This document shows, piece by piece, positions 1-8,565 of a stretch of DNA of 64,000 bases (positions are counted from its first letter, which is position 1; the number at the start of each line of letters is the position of its first letter). The DNA lies in the NCBI GenBank assembly GCA_023459215.1, contig JAEWVF010000018.1:1-64000 (forward strand), read 5' to 3'. The position numbers and the translations under genes are program-made. The notes under the pieces are model-generated. The model saw only the letters and a list, made by a program, of their open reading frames with translations. It had not been told where the DNA came from and searched no databases. This DNA comes from Chloroflexota bacterium. GTDB lineage: Bacteria > Chloroflexota > Anaerolineae > Anaerolineales > Villigracilaceae.

Positions 1-1
1 T

Positions 2-553
2 CCGATGCTGATTTGGATCGCCCTGTACGTTGTCCTGCGCCGTCCCAACGCTTTTGACCGTTTCTGGTCCTTCATCCTGGCTCCGGCCATGCTTTGGGCG
101 GCTGTGGGCTGGATCAGCGTTGTACACAGCTTGAAACTGGGACGAGTTTATTGGCATCAGGTTATTGCGATTCTTTCTGTGTTTGTTCTGGGTTGGGTCA
201 CTTTGCTTTCATTGCCAAACATTCAGCAGAATTGGAATAAGTTGAGTAATGTTGAAGCGATGGCCATTGAACTTAAAAAGGGCTTACAGCCTGATGATAT
301 GGTTTTGGTGGGATACCCGAACGATGCTTCCTCCTGGTATTACCTGGCGCGTCTCGGCGTCGATGATAATGCCTGGAAAGTTCGTTCGAATTTTGATCGC
401 GCTTTTGTTGTAATTTCAACTTACTATGAACAATCTCCTGAGCAGGTGATCAAGGATAATAAACTAGACCCTGCCCTTTTTGATTTGGCAGGCGCAACAG
501 AACTGGGCAGGATCGGTTTTCTCGAAGCGTACCTGATTATGCCCGCTCCTTGA
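2..553 (+). CDS. C-terminal part of a multipass membrane protein, possibly a GT39-like glycosyltransferase (truncated by window edge)
   Basis: The frame is open to the left edge, so only the last ~183 residues are visible. The visible part has at least two hydrophobic segments (about residues 25-42 and 55-70 of the fragment) followed by a soluble ~110-residue tail containing a GYPNDASSWYYL stretch. A membrane bundle with a soluble C-terminal domain is typical of GT-C glycosyltransferases of the PMT/ArnT type, but the catalytic N-terminal loop lies outside the window, so that assignment is a guess. The gene converges tail to tail with the phosphodiesterase-like gene, with only 3 bases between them and no terminator hairpin. 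Confidence 0.6.
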   Translation, partial: PMLIWIALYVVLRRPNAFDRFWSFILAPAMLWAAVGWISVVHSLKLGRVYWHQVIAILSVFVLGWVTLLSLPNIQQNWNKLSNVEAMAIELKKGLQPDDMVLVGYPNDASSWYYLARLGVDDNAWKVRSNFDRAFVVISTYYEQSPEQVIKDNKLDPALFDLAGATELGRIGFLEAYLIMPAP

Positions 554-556
554 TGG

Positions 557-1600
557 TTACGGGCAGCGAGATTCCGGTCTGTTTTGGGTCGGCTCACCAA
601 ACGCTTCCAGGACTGGAATCCCATCCCATTCTTCTGGCAGGGGAAATTTCAAGGCCCAGGCGGTTGTGGCGGATGTATCCATGGTTGCGATTGGGATTCG
701 CAGTTCAACCGGCACTATCCCCGGGCCATTTGCAATCCAGGGGATGGTCATATCTTCGGGGCGGCTGGAACCATGCGTCTGGTCGTGCCCGCCGTGGTCG
801 GCAGTGATTATGAACAGGGTTTCCTCGCGCAGGCCGCTTTCTTCCAGGGCGGTCAACAGGTTGCCCAGGGCTTCGTCGGCGCGGCGCAGAACGCTGAATT
901 GTTCGGGCGATAACCAGCCATATTCGTGTCCCATCCAATCGGCAGTGGGGAAGTGGATGAAGGCCAAATCGAAGCCCTTTTGTAGTTCAGGGATGATTTC
1001 GGCGGTGATGACCAGGTCGCGGTCGTTGATGTAGCGGTAAACATCGGTGTTTTCGGGGGGAGTGATCTGGCGCAGCTTTTCTTTGCCAACAAACATGATT
1101 GTGCGCAGCCCGGCATCTTTTGCCAGGCTGAAAATGGTCGGCCCGTTTGCGTAGCCATAATCGGGAATGTAATCGTTCCAGTACAGGCCGTGTTTGTCGG
1201 GGCATTGTCCGCTCAGCATGGAGGTGTGGGCGGGCAGGGTGGCGCTGGGGAAGGTGGTTTGGGCGTTGAGTGAGTAGGCTCCGGTTTGCATCAGTTCAAG
1301 CAGGTTGGGCATGGGAGCCAGGGCAATTGCATTGGGGCGCAATCCGTCGATGCTCAGAATCAGAACACGGCGCGGACGAGGAATCTCGGTGGGAGTCGCT
1401 GTCGGTGTGGCACTCGGCTGGGGAGTTGGGCTGGGCGTGGAGGTTGGGGTTGCTGTCGCAGTGGGAACAGGCGTTGGTGAGAGCGTAGCGGTGGCCGGCC
1501 AAAGGGCGAGTCCTGGCCAGGGCGCGGGAGAAAGGCTGCAGCCGGTCAGCAGGCTCAGCGCGATCCACGCCCGTAAAAGCGATAAAAAAGTTTTTGACAT
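557..1600 (-). CDS. Secreted lipoprotein of the alkaline phosphatase superfamily (nucleotide pyrophosphatase/phosphodiesterase-like)
   Basis: The product has 347 residues. A signal peptide ends in a lipobox (LLTGCS) and is followed by a Thr/Pro-rich linker of ~45 residues, so the enzyme is probably tethered outside the membrane. The catalytic domain starts at RVLILSIDGLRP (first metal-binding Asp) and continues with TFPSATLPAHTSM, which carries the nucleophilic Thr/Ser region. Further metal ligands sit in DWMGHEYG and in ADHGGHDQTHG. These are the hallmarks of the NPP/type I phosphodiesterase branch of the alkaline phosphatase superfamily; the substrate cannot be read from sequence. The ATG lies inside a promoter-like element shared with the ssb leader (see findings). 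No operon partner is evident. Confidence 0.85.
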   Translation of the reverse strand: MSKTFLSLLRAWIALSLLTGCSLSPAPWPGLALWPATATLSPTPVPTATATPTSTPSPTPQPSATPTATPTEIPRPRRVLILSIDGLRPNAIALAPMPNLLELMQTGAYSLNAQTTFPSATLPAHTSMLSGQCPDKHGLYWNDYIPDYGYANGPTIFSLAKDAGLRTIMFVGKEKLRQITPPENTDVYRYINDRDLVITAEIIPELQKGFDLAFIHFPTADWMGHEYGWLSPEQFSVLRRADEALGNLLTALEESGLREETLFIITADHGGHDQTHGSSRPEDMTIPWIANGPGIVPVELRIPIATMDTSATTAWALKFPLPEEWDGIPVLEAFGEPTQNRPESRCP

Positions 1601-1652
1601 TCCCTATTTTCATCCTGCACTAAAAAATCCACTTTTATTCCGGTGGAAATAA
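1571..1652 (+). promoter_or_regulatory. Diverged copy of the ssb promoter/leader, with no gene behind it
   Basis: About 80 bases align with the ssb leader at 16017-16100. Shared blocks include TAAAAGCGA, TTGACATT, CTATTTT/TTATTTT, AAAAAATCCACTTT and ATTCCGG-GGAAA. Here the -35 TTGACA (1594-1599) is intact, but the -10 is TGCACT (1616-1621) instead of the TACACT of ssb. The ribosome-binding site has become GGTGGAAA and no start codon or homologous reading frame follows. The element overlaps the first codons of the divergent phosphodiesterase gene. Confidence 0.6.
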
Positions 1653-1667
1653 ATTGCGGTTAATTAT

Positions 1668-1697
1668 GCGCTGCCCCAAGTTTTGCCGGGGTAGCGC
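1668..1697 (+). other. Strong hairpin downstream of the ssb-like promoter copy
   Basis: GCGCTGCCCC (1668-1677) and GGGGTAGCGC (1688-1697) pair over 10 bp with one G-U wobble around a 10-nt loop. It lies about 40 bases downstream of the predicted start point of the promoter copy. It has no adjacent T-tract, so it is not a classic terminator. It could be a small structured transcript or a terminator-like relic. Confidence 0.4.
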
Positions 1698-1750
1698 TAG
1701 AGGCCGCATGACGAGAAAGCTGTTTATTTTAACCTGTTTGTGGGAAGATT

Positions 1751-2698
1751 CTACGGCAGGTGAATGGCGAAACGGCAGCGCTCATCGCCTTTCAACACCG
1801 ACTCGAGCACATCCACCTCGATTTTCTGGCCGAGCGCAGCCTCCCAGGGTTTTTTATGGAATCCGGCGCTGCAATTGCAAAAAATCGGGGCGACTTTTTC
1901 GCCGCTCTTGACGGCCTCGCGCGCCCAGGGGCAGTGACAATAGTAGTAGCGCTTCAGCACCGGGTCGCTCTCGGCCAGGTATTCACTGGTTAGGAAGGGA
2001 ATTTTGGTTTCGTAGACGATATTGCCCGCCCGCACCCCGCCGCCCATCTCCGGTTCGCGGCGGATAAAATCCAGCACTTCATCGGTTACTTCCTGGGCAA
2101 AGAACAGGCGGCCTTCGCGCTGGCAGGCTTCCATCTGCGCCATGAATTTCTGTTTCTTTTTGACCAGGTACTCGTCCACGCTGGCGCAGGATTGGTAGAT
2201 GTCGCGCTCTGCGGCGTAATCGGGCAGGTCGCGCAGGCTGTCGCTGAGCAGGGCGCGGCAGGCTTTGGGGCCGAGAGCTGTTTCGAGCCGTTCGATGACC
2301 GGCTGCATGTAACGCGGCTTTTCGGGGGTAGGCAGGCCGAAGGGGGCAACACCGACCCCAGCAAAGATTTCATCGCGGAAGGCTTCGCCGTATTTTTCGG
2401 CCATCCGTTTGTAGAGATTTTCTTGCGCTTCGCCACCATCCAGCGATTCAAGAAAAGCGATGAAAACAGGATCATTTTGGGTGAACAGGCCGTAACGGGC
2501 CAGGGTGATGAAGTTTTCCTCGCTGTTTTGCCCCTCGGCGATGAGCAGGTTCGAGAAAGCCCAGGCAGTTTCGGTTGAGAATCCGTTTTGCCGGGCGGCG
2601 AACTTCTCGAAGCGTTCAGCCAGCGCCAGGGCGGAATCCAGTTTTTCGGCGGGCACTTTGCGCCCTTCGAGCATGATGCGAAAACCTTGTTTATCCAT
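1751..2698 (-). CDS. Uncharacterised conserved Cys-rich protein with a V4R-like C-terminus
   Basis: The product is 315 residues, soluble, with no signal peptide. The N-terminal two thirds are helical and unrecognised. The last ~90 residues hold a paired-cysteine arrangement (YYYCHCPWARE and IFCNCSAGFHKKPWE) and end with VDVLESVLKGDERCRFAIHLP-like text. That final pattern (hydrophobic-E-S-hydrophobic-x-G-D-x-x-C-x-F) is what I know from the ends of 4-vinyl-reductase (V4R) and related small-molecule or metal-binding domains. A metal or thiol role is plausible but unproven. The start is supported by AAAGGAGC upstream of the ATG. It is 28 bases from the next GNAT gene on the same strand, probably one transcript. 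Confidence 0.75.
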   Translation of the reverse strand: MDKQGFRIMLEGRKVPAEKLDSALALAERFEKFAARQNGFSTETAWAFSNLLIAEGQNSEENFITLARYGLFTQNDPVFIAFLESLDGGEAQENLYKRMAEKYGEAFRDEIFAGVGVAPFGLPTPEKPRYMQPVIERLETALGPKACRALLSDSLRDLPDYAAERDIYQSCASVDEYLVKKKQKFMAQMEACQREGRLFFAQEVTDEVLDFIRREPEMGGGVRAGNIVYETKIPFLTSEYLAESDPVLKRYYYCHCPWAREAVKSGEKVAPIFCNCSAGFHKKPWEAALGQKIEVDVLESVLKGDERCRFAIHLP

Positions 2699-2726
2699 TT
2701 TCCGCTCCTTTGAGCAGAACTTTATT

Positions 2727-3152
2727 CTATAGCTGTTTGGTCATGTGGTAGCGGGTGTGACCAGGCGGGAAATTGGGAAGTTCGCCAAAGACCTGGTAGC
2801 CATGCTGTTTGTAAAATTCGGGAGCCTGGAAGCTGAAGGTGTCGAAAAAGGCATTGGTTGCGCCTTGTTGATGCGCCTGCTGCTCGGCCTGGGTCAGCAA
2901 CTGGTGGCTGTATCCCTGTCCGCGCAAATCTTCCCGAAGAAAGAGCAGGTTGATGTAAAACCAGCCCCAGTAGATTTCGCCGATCAGGCCGCCAACGACC
3001 TTGCCTTCGGCATCATACAGCGCCAGACAGAGATGCCGGAAACCCTCCGGACCGCCATGCTGGGTGTTGTATTGGCCGATACCGCCACCGATGACTTCCC
3101 ACATCTCGTCGGTCGGCTTTTCAGCAGATTCAATATGATATTCTGCGGGCAT
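2727..3152 (-). CDS. GNAT family N-acetyltransferase
   Basis: The product has 141 residues. I chose the ATG at 3152 because AAGGAGAG sits 5 bases upstream; a longer frame to 3212 lacks such a site. The GNAT core is visible: VVGGLIGEIYWGWFYINLLFL (strands 3-4), then the acetyl-CoA pyrophosphate loop LREDLRGQGYSHQLL (R/Q-x-x-G-x-G/A form) and the C-terminal FYKQHGYQVFGEL strand. Proteins of this length and pattern are often small-molecule or aminoglycoside-like acetyltransferases; the substrate is unknown. Confidence 0.85.
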   Translation of the reverse strand: MPAEYHIESAEKPTDEMWEVIGGGIGQYNTQHGGPEGFRHLCLALYDAEGKVVGGLIGEIYWGWFYINLLFLREDLRGQGYSHQLLTQAEQQAHQQGATNAFFDTFSFQAPEFYKQHGYQVFGELPNFPPGHTRYHMTKQL

Positions 3153-3304
3153 GTTTTCTCTCCTTGGGATTAACCCTGGCCGAATTCTTTTCGCCAGTGA
3201 CCCTTCAGTCAATCTGCGCCGTCCTTTTTGGCGGCAACAGTGTCACAAAAATATTATACAGCCCGTTTTTCCGTTATGCCCAACAGGTATCCCCCGGACG
3301 GATT

Positions 3305-4099
3305 TCACTGCTCCCAGAACCAAACCGGGTAATCGGGTTCGGCGCTGAAGCCGAGTTTGCCTGCCAGCATCGTGGATGCATCGTTTTCCCAAAAGCACTC
3401 CCAATTAGGCTGCAGGCCGCGCGCCAGGCAGGCTTCGATAAAGGCCGATGCTACCAGCGTCGCGAAACCCCGCTTTTGGTATTTTTCCTCGGTATGCACA
3501 TCGATTTCAAAACGTTCGCGGCTGGCAAAAACGCTGTGGCAGGTGCTGGCAATTTCGTCACCGTTTAATAGGGCAAACCCCAGGCCGTTCGCCAGAAAAT
3601 CGTCAACCGAAGCCCAACTGGCCTGCACACCAATCCTTTCTGCCAGGGTTGCATCCACCTGTTGCAGGTGAAACCCGCCCGGGATGCGTTCACGCCAATT
3701 TTCCCGGGCTGCAAATTGATCCCGGTTAAATTGGAACGGGCGGCGGTAGATCTCGATGACTTCCCGGCCTGGCAACAGCGCGGGTAGATGTTCCTTCCAA
3801 CCAGGGTGAGACGGGATCAGGATAAAGCCGGTCTCGCCGCCAGCCTGCGAGGCGGGGATAAAGATGTCCGTCAACACCCGAGAAATCTCGGCTAGGTCTC
3901 CGGTCCTGGCTGGGTCGCCGGCCAGGAAGTAATATCCCACCGGCGACCAGAGCAGGGCAAGCTGTGGGTTTTCCCGCCGGTCAACGAAAACGCGACCGGG
4001 ATTAAGGCCTTCACAAATGGCTTGGGGAAGCACTTTCTGCCGGATTCCAGCCAAAAGGGGCAAAACGCGGATAAAGTCTGCGGCAGCGAGTTCGAGCAT
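3305..4099 (-). CDS. GNAT acetyltransferase of the long (GNAT_acetyltr_2-like) type
   Basis: The product has 264 residues when started at the ATG of MLELAAADF. That start is preceded by GGAG and overlaps the stop codon of the upstream small membrane gene as TAATG, pointing to translational coupling. The N-terminal ~140 residues form the divergent lobe of this family, with LWSPVGYYFLAGD. The C-terminal GNAT fold shows ERFEIDVHTEEKYQKRGFATLVASAFIEACL, containing the acetyl-CoA loop (Q-K-R-G-F-A), then WECFWENDASTMLAGKLGF. This pattern resembles acetyltransferases linked to zwittermicin-type self-protection, but no biosynthetic genes are nearby, so the substrate is open. Confidence 0.8.
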   Translation of the reverse strand: MLELAAADFIRVLPLLAGIRQKVLPQAICEGLNPGRVFVDRRENPQLALLWSPVGYYFLAGDPARTGDLAEISRVLTDIFIPASQAGGETGFILIPSHPGWKEHLPALLPGREVIEIYRRPFQFNRDQFAARENWRERIPGGFHLQQVDATLAERIGVQASWASVDDFLANGLGFALLNGDEIASTCHSVFASRERFEIDVHTEEKYQKRGFATLVASAFIEACLARGLQPNWECFWENDASTMLAGKLGFSAEPDYPVWFWEQ

Positions 4100-4356
4100 T
4101 AGATTTCTCCACACAGGGTCAAGGCAAGAAGGCCACCGGTTGCTGTCGCGGCAAAGCCGATCAGGCCAAGCAGAAAATTAACCGGCAGCAAACCAACGGC
4201 CATCAAAAACGGGATTCCCAATCCGGCCAGGAACAGGCCGCCCGAAACAAGCATACAGCGGCGAGGCAGTAAAGCCTCGATAGTTTGATCCACTTTTCTG
4301 GCAATGGTCAGCCGCAAGGTATGCGGTGGATGGTAAGTGTAAGCGAGTGTAGCCAT
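4099..4356 (-). CDS. Small two-helix membrane protein, unknown
   Basis: The product is 85 residues when started at MATLAYTYHPP, where GGAGG lies 5 bases upstream. An upstream extension to 4488 is open but has no ribosome-binding site. After a soluble N-terminal ~35 residues come two hydrophobic helices (about 36-55 and 60-82). The stop overlaps the start of the GNAT gene (TAATG). I recognise no family. Confidence 0.6.
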   Translation of the reverse strand: MATLAYTYHPPHTLRLTIARKVDQTIEALLPRRCMLVSGGLFLAGLGIPFLMAVGLLPVNFLLGLIGFAATATGGLLALTLCGEI

Positions 4357-4544
4357 AACAACCTCCAGCAGAGCGCCTAGAATCAAAAGGGCCATCCAAC
4401 AAGAAGAACCTTCCTGGACAGCCCATCTCAAGAGGAGAAACAAGTATGCGTGGGCTTGTTTCTTTGGTTTTATGATACAAAAAACCAATCGGCAGGAAAC
4501 GACCCAAGAGATGGTTTTTGCGCGACACTGAAGATGCGGCTGGC

Positions 4545-4564
4545 CATCCCTCTGCGGAGGGATG
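4545..4564. repeat. CCCTCTGC-type palindrome downstream of the response regulator gene
   Basis: CATCCCTC (4545-4552), TGCG, GAGGGATG (4557-4564) form a perfect inverted repeat just beyond the response regulator stop. The 14-bp core differs at one base from the palindrome at 8552-8565 upstream of the histidine kinase. Confidence 0.6.
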
Positions 4565-4565
4565 C

Positions 4566-5222
4566 TTAACTACCCCGGCGAACGATGCCTTTCTGCCAGG
4601 CATAAACAGCGGCCTGGGTCCGGTCTGCAAGGTGCAGCTTGCTCAAGATATTGCTGACGTGACCCTTGACCGTATTCTCGCTGATCACCAGCGTTTCCGC
4701 AATCTGACTGTTGCTCAGGCCGTTGGCAATCAGCTTGAGCACATCCAATTCGCGTTCGGTCAGATCGGCGTAGAAGGCATCTTCGTTACTTTCGCCACGC
4801 AAGTTGCGCAAAACCCGCGCTGCCACCAGGGGATGCAGGGTGATTTCATTGCGCACAGCGCGCTGGATGGCATCGGCCAGCTTTTCCATTTTCATATCCT
4901 TGAGAATATAAGAAATTGCCCCGGCTTTGAGCGCCGGGAAAATATGTTCATCCTCATGATAGGAAGTTAACACCACAACCTGGGTGCGCGGGGAAATTTT
5001 GCGAATTTCGCGGGTGGTCTCGATCCCATCCAGGCCGGGCATGATCAGGTCCATCAAGACAACATCAGGGATTAAATCCCCAACCATCCGAATAGCATCC
5101 GCCCCGGAAGCGGCTTCGCCCACCACGGTAAACTGCGGCAGGGTTTCGAGATAGGAACGGACCCCGTTACGCACAATTTCGTGGTCATCCACGATCAGGA
5201 TACTAATGGGTGTGGTCATCAT
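4566..5222 (-). CDS. NarL/FixJ family response regulator
   Basis: The product has 218 residues. The receiver domain (about 1-125) has the acidic pair VDDHE, the phospho-acceptor Asp in DVVLMDLIMPG, the conserved Thr in VVLTSYHED and the Lys in YILKDM. A LuxR-type helix-turn-helix follows (about 150-210): LTERELDVLKLIANGLSNS and ISENTVKGHVSNILSKL. AAAGGAGTTC precedes two consecutive ATGs; the second has the better spacing. It sits 37 bases downstream of the histidine kinase on the same strand, so the two form a cognate pair in which the kinase phosphorylates this regulator. Target promoters are unknown; the adjacent peptide transporter is a candidate. Confidence 0.95.
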   Translation of the reverse strand: MMTTPISILIVDDHEIVRNGVRSYLETLPQFTVVGEAASGADAIRMVGDLIPDVVLMDLIMPGLDGIETTREIRKISPRTQVVVLTSYHEDEHIFPALKAGAISYILKDMKMEKLADAIQRAVRNEITLHPLVAARVLRNLRGESNEDAFYADLTERELDVLKLIANGLSNSQIAETLVISENTVKGHVSNILSKLHLADRTQAAVYAWQKGIVRRGS

Positions 5223-5259
5223 GAACTCCTTTGCGAGGCTCGCGCGAGCAGCCGGGCAT

Positions 5260-8200
5260 TTATAACAAAATCACAATTTCGAGGCGAGTGCCTTTGCCCG
5301 GCGCACTCTCGATGTATATGCGGCCATTGACACTCTCGGCCCGCTCCCGAATGGAACGCAGCCCAACTCCTTTGGGCCTTTGGGTAACATCAAAACCCTG
5401 TCCGTTATCGGTGATGTTCAGGGTAATTTGGGCCGTTGTGTAAACCAGGCTGATTTCGACCATGTTTGCGCGGCTGTGACGAGCCACATTTGCCAGGGCT
5501 TCCTGGGTAATGCGGTAGATGGCTTGCTCCATGTTTAACGGCAGGCGGGTTTCATTTTCCACATTGACGCTCACGCGAACGTCGGTGCGATTCTCCCATT
5601 CGAAAACGTATTCGCGCAGGGTGGTAGCCAATCCCTTTTCCTGCAAAGCAAGCGGGTACATCTCCTGGATAAGAAAAGCCAGTTCCTGAATAACATCATG
5701 AACCAGGTTTTCAGCCTCGCGAACGTGGGTGCGCGCAGCGTCCGGGTTGCGCTGGATCAGCCCATTTGCGGTGCCAAGTTGGGCCAGGGCGGCAAAGGCT
5801 TTTTGCTTGGCGCTATCATGGAGTTCGCGCGCCAGGCGGTTGCGCTCCTCGATAATTGCCAGTTCTTTGGTTTGTTCAAACAGCTTCTCTATCTCTTGCG
5901 TACGCTCTGTCACCTGGCGTTCCAATTCCTGTTTCTGATGCAGGACAGCGCGCACACGCAGGCGGTAACCGGTGTAAACCATACCCAGCAGGAAAAAGGC
6001 CAGTGCGCCCAGAAACCAGCCTGTTTGCCAGAAAGGAGGAACAATGGTGATGGTCAAGGGTTCGAAGCGCTCGCTGATCGTCCCGTTTTCGTTGGCTGAT
6101 TTCAGGCGCAGGGTATAGGTTCCGCCGGGCAGGTTGGTATAGCGGCCATCGCGTTTCTGGCCGAGTGCGTTCCAATCCTTGTCAAAGTTGTCAAGGCGAT
6201 AGGCATATTCTGTCCGCTCGGGCTGGGAAAATCCCAATGCGGCGAACTCGAACTCAAAGCTGTTCTGCGGCCACTGGATGTTGACCTGGCGAGTTCCGGG
6301 GAGTATTTCCAGCGGCGAGCCGTTGACAGATAACGAGGTCAACACCAGGGGCGGACGGTAGTCGTTGGCGGTCAACGCTCGAGGGTTGAAAACTGTCAGT
6401 CCGCCAATCCCGCCGAAAAAGACCAGACCGTCCGGTGAAATCGCAAAGGCATTCATGTTGAATTCGTTGCTTTGCAGACCATCGCGAACGGTATAGTTCT
6501 TGCAGGTGTGGTTATCAGGAGAAAAACGTGAGATGCCAAAATTTGTGCTTAGCCAAAGCGCGCCATCTCCCGGTTCGGCAATGCCGTAGACCACATCGCT
6601 GGGCAGACAATCGCGTTCAGTGTAAGCCGTGAAAGAGTCCAGAGCCGGCTGGTACAGGTTCAGGCCTCCGCCCGCGGTAGCCACCCACAGGCGCTTTTGG
6701 ATGTCGATATGTAACGCGAGCACTGAGTCGTTACTCAGGCTGGTGGGGTTCTGTTCGGAATGAACGTAGTGCGACAGTTCCTTGCTCTGCGGATCAAGCC
6801 TGTACAGGCCTTCATCGAAGGTTGCCAGCCAAAGGTTGCCTGTTTCATCTTCGATCATGTCGATAATGGCGTTCATGCCAGGGATAGGTTTGCCTTCGTT
6901 GTAATAAATAAATTTCCCCGTCGTGTGATCGTAACGGTTAAGACCCCGCCCGGTGCCAATCCACAGATTTCCGGCCCGATCTTCATAAATGGCAAAAACG
7001 GCAGAGCCAGTGAGACTGTCGGGATTTTTGCTGTCCGAGCGGTAATGCTGGAACTTGCCCGGCGCTGTCATCTTCTCCAGGCCGCCCTCGGTGCCGACCC
7101 ATAAGACCCCTTTGCTGTCGCGAAAAATGCTCCAGATGTTGTCATTTGCCAGGCTTTCAGGATCAGACTCATCGTGCCGATATGCAATCGCTTCACCGCT
7201 GGTCATGTCGAGACGGTTGAGGCCGCCGCCAAACGTGCCCACCCAAACAGTCCCATCTGCTTCGGGGTAAACGCTGAAAACGCTCGACTCATTCAGGCTG
7301 GTTGGATATTGGTTCGGATCGCGCTGATAGACGCCAAATTGATTCTTGCGCTGGTCATATTTGTTAACACCACCGCCCCAGGTTCCCACCCACAAAATTC
7401 CCTCGCGATCCTGATAAAGGGCGCGTATGCTATCAGAACTTAAGCTGCCATCAACCGTAACATCGCTAAAAAAATGCCGGAATTTCCCGGTTGCCGGGTC
7501 GAGACGTTCGAGGCTAACGCCTGTCCCGGCCCAAACGATGCCGTTCGCATCCACCAGGACTCTGCGAATGGCATTGAAACCCAGGCTGGCCGGGTCTTTG
7601 GGGTCATGAACATAGCGGGTGAATTTCTGGCCGACAGGTTCGTAACGATTCAGGCCCTCGCCAGTGCCAATCCACAAGTTCCCGTAAGAATCTTCAGCCA
7701 GCGCCAGAATCGTGCTGTTGCTCAGCGAGTTTTCATTTTCAGGATCGTGGCGGTAATGCTGAAACAGCCCGGTTTGTGGGTCAAAAAAATCAAGCCCTTC
7801 AGATGTGCCCACCCAAAGCCCCTGCGGCTGGGCAGGGAATAAGGCCAGCACCATATTGTCAGCCAGACTGGCCGGGCCTTCGGAGTCATTCAGGAAACGG
7901 GTGAAACGCCCATCCGATTCGAGCCGGTTCAGGCCTTCTTCGGTGGCAACCCACAAACGGCCCTGGCTATCCTGAGTGATGTCGGTAACGCTTCCAGCGG
8001 TAATGCTGGCCAGGTCATCGGGATCATGCCGGTATTGGGTAAAGGTTCCAGTATCCGGGTCGTAGCGATTCAAACCGCCCAAACGCGTGCCAATCCACAG
8101 ATGGGCGTCACCATCTTCGTACAAAACATTAATCCAGCGGTCACTGAGGCTGTTCGGGTTGTCGGGGTTTGGCTTGAAGATGGTGAATGTATAACCGTTA

Positions 8201-8469
8201 TAGCGATTAAGCCCATCTTCAGTGCCAAACCACAGGTAGCCCTGCCGGTCATGCAAGATGGAGATCACCACACTCTGCGAGAGGCCATCCTCGATATTGA
8301 TATTCTCGAAGCGAATGGCCGCACCGGGGAACAAATCTGCGGCTGGGGCAGCCAGGGCTGGAGCAGACTCTTCCTGCGCAAAGACAGGCTCCGATGGTGC
8401 GGTCGGGGCTGCGCAGGCAGGCAGGAAAATTAGGGCCAGGATAACGCTGATGAGGGTGAGATGCTTCAT
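5260..8469 (-). CDS. Two-component sensor histidine kinase with a long propeller sensor and Y_Y_Y domain
   Basis: The product has 1069 residues. I placed the start at MKHLTLISV because it begins a signal peptide ending in a lipobox (FLPAC); an ATG nine codons upstream is possible. Residues ~60-720 contain about fourteen ~45-residue repeats of the form GNLWIGTGxGLNRYD, the two-component regulator propeller. A Y_Y_Y domain follows (about 735-805), then a transmembrane helix (about 815-835) and a HisKA_3 dimerisation domain whose acceptor His is in ARELHDSAKQ. The HATPase_c domain has ITQEALANVARHS, DNGQGFD and GVGLRSIRERAES. In a cell with this layout the sensor is extracytoplasmic. Such hybrid-sensor-like extracellular parts often recognise oligosaccharides in Bacteroidetes; the ligand here is unknown. 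Confidence 0.95.
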   Translation of the reverse strand: MKHLTLISVILALIFLPACAAPTAPSEPVFAQEESAPALAAPAADLFPGAAIRFENINIEDGLSQSVVISILHDRQGYLWFGTEDGLNRYNGYTFTIFKPNPDNPNSLSDRWINVLYEDGDAHLWIGTRLGGLNRYDPDTGTFTQYRHDPDDLASITAGSVTDITQDSQGRLWVATEEGLNRLESDGRFTRFLNDSEGPASLADNMVLALFPAQPQGLWVGTSEGLDFFDPQTGLFQHYRHDPENENSLSNSTILALAEDSYGNLWIGTGEGLNRYEPVGQKFTRYVHDPKDPASLGFNAIRRVLVDANGIVWAGTGVSLERLDPATGKFRHFFSDVTVDGSLSSDSIRALYQDREGILWVGTWGGGVNKYDQRKNQFGVYQRDPNQYPTSLNESSVFSVYPEADGTVWVGTFGGGLNRLDMTSGEAIAYRHDESDPESLANDNIWSIFRDSKGVLWVGTEGGLEKMTAPGKFQHYRSDSKNPDSLTGSAVFAIYEDRAGNLWIGTGRGLNRYDHTTGKFIYYNEGKPIPGMNAIIDMIEDETGNLWLATFDEGLYRLDPQSKELSHYVHSEQNPTSLSNDSVLALHIDIQKRLWVATAGGGLNLYQPALDSFTAYTERDCLPSDVVYGIAEPGDGALWLSTNFGISRFSPDNHTCKNYTVRDGLQSNEFNMNAFAISPDGLVFFGGIGGLTVFNPRALTANDYRPPLVLTSLSVNGSPLEILPGTRQVNIQWPQNSFEFEFAALGFSQPERTEYAYRLDNFDKDWNALGQKRDGRYTNLPGGTYTLRLKSANENGTISERFEPLTITIVPPFWQTGWFLGALAFFLLGMVYTGYRLRVRAVLHQKQELERQVTERTQEIEKLFEQTKELAIIEERNRLARELHDSAKQKAFAALAQLGTANGLIQRNPDAARTHVREAENLVHDVIQELAFLIQEMYPLALQEKGLATTLREYVFEWENRTDVRVSVNVENETRLPLNMEQAIYRITQEALANVARHSRANMVEISLVYTTAQITLNITDNGQGFDVTQRPKGVGLRSIRERAESVNGRIYIESAPGKGTRLEIVILL

Positions 8470-8551
8470 TGAATGGATTCCATCTTGATTATACATTTTC
8501 AGTATAGATGTGGGTCAAATGTTGCGCCAGCAGAATGGGATGATTTTGTAC

Positions 8552-8565
8552 CCCTCTGCAGAGGG
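8552..8565. repeat. CCCTCTGCAGAGGG palindrome upstream of the kinase and the ABC operon
   Basis: A perfect 14-bp palindrome lies in the divergent intergenic region between the kinase and the substrate-binding protein gene. Its near-identical partner at 4548-4561 lies at the other end of the kinase-regulator operon. The rest of this 288-base gap shows no gene; the ribosome-binding site AAGGAG of the binding-protein gene is at its right end. Confidence 0.6.

Noticed and set aside
1654..1911. Small plus-strand frame after the orphan ssb-like promoter
   Set aside because: Low-complexity Arg-rich product overlapping the conserved Cys-rich gene on the other strand; no ribosome-binding site.
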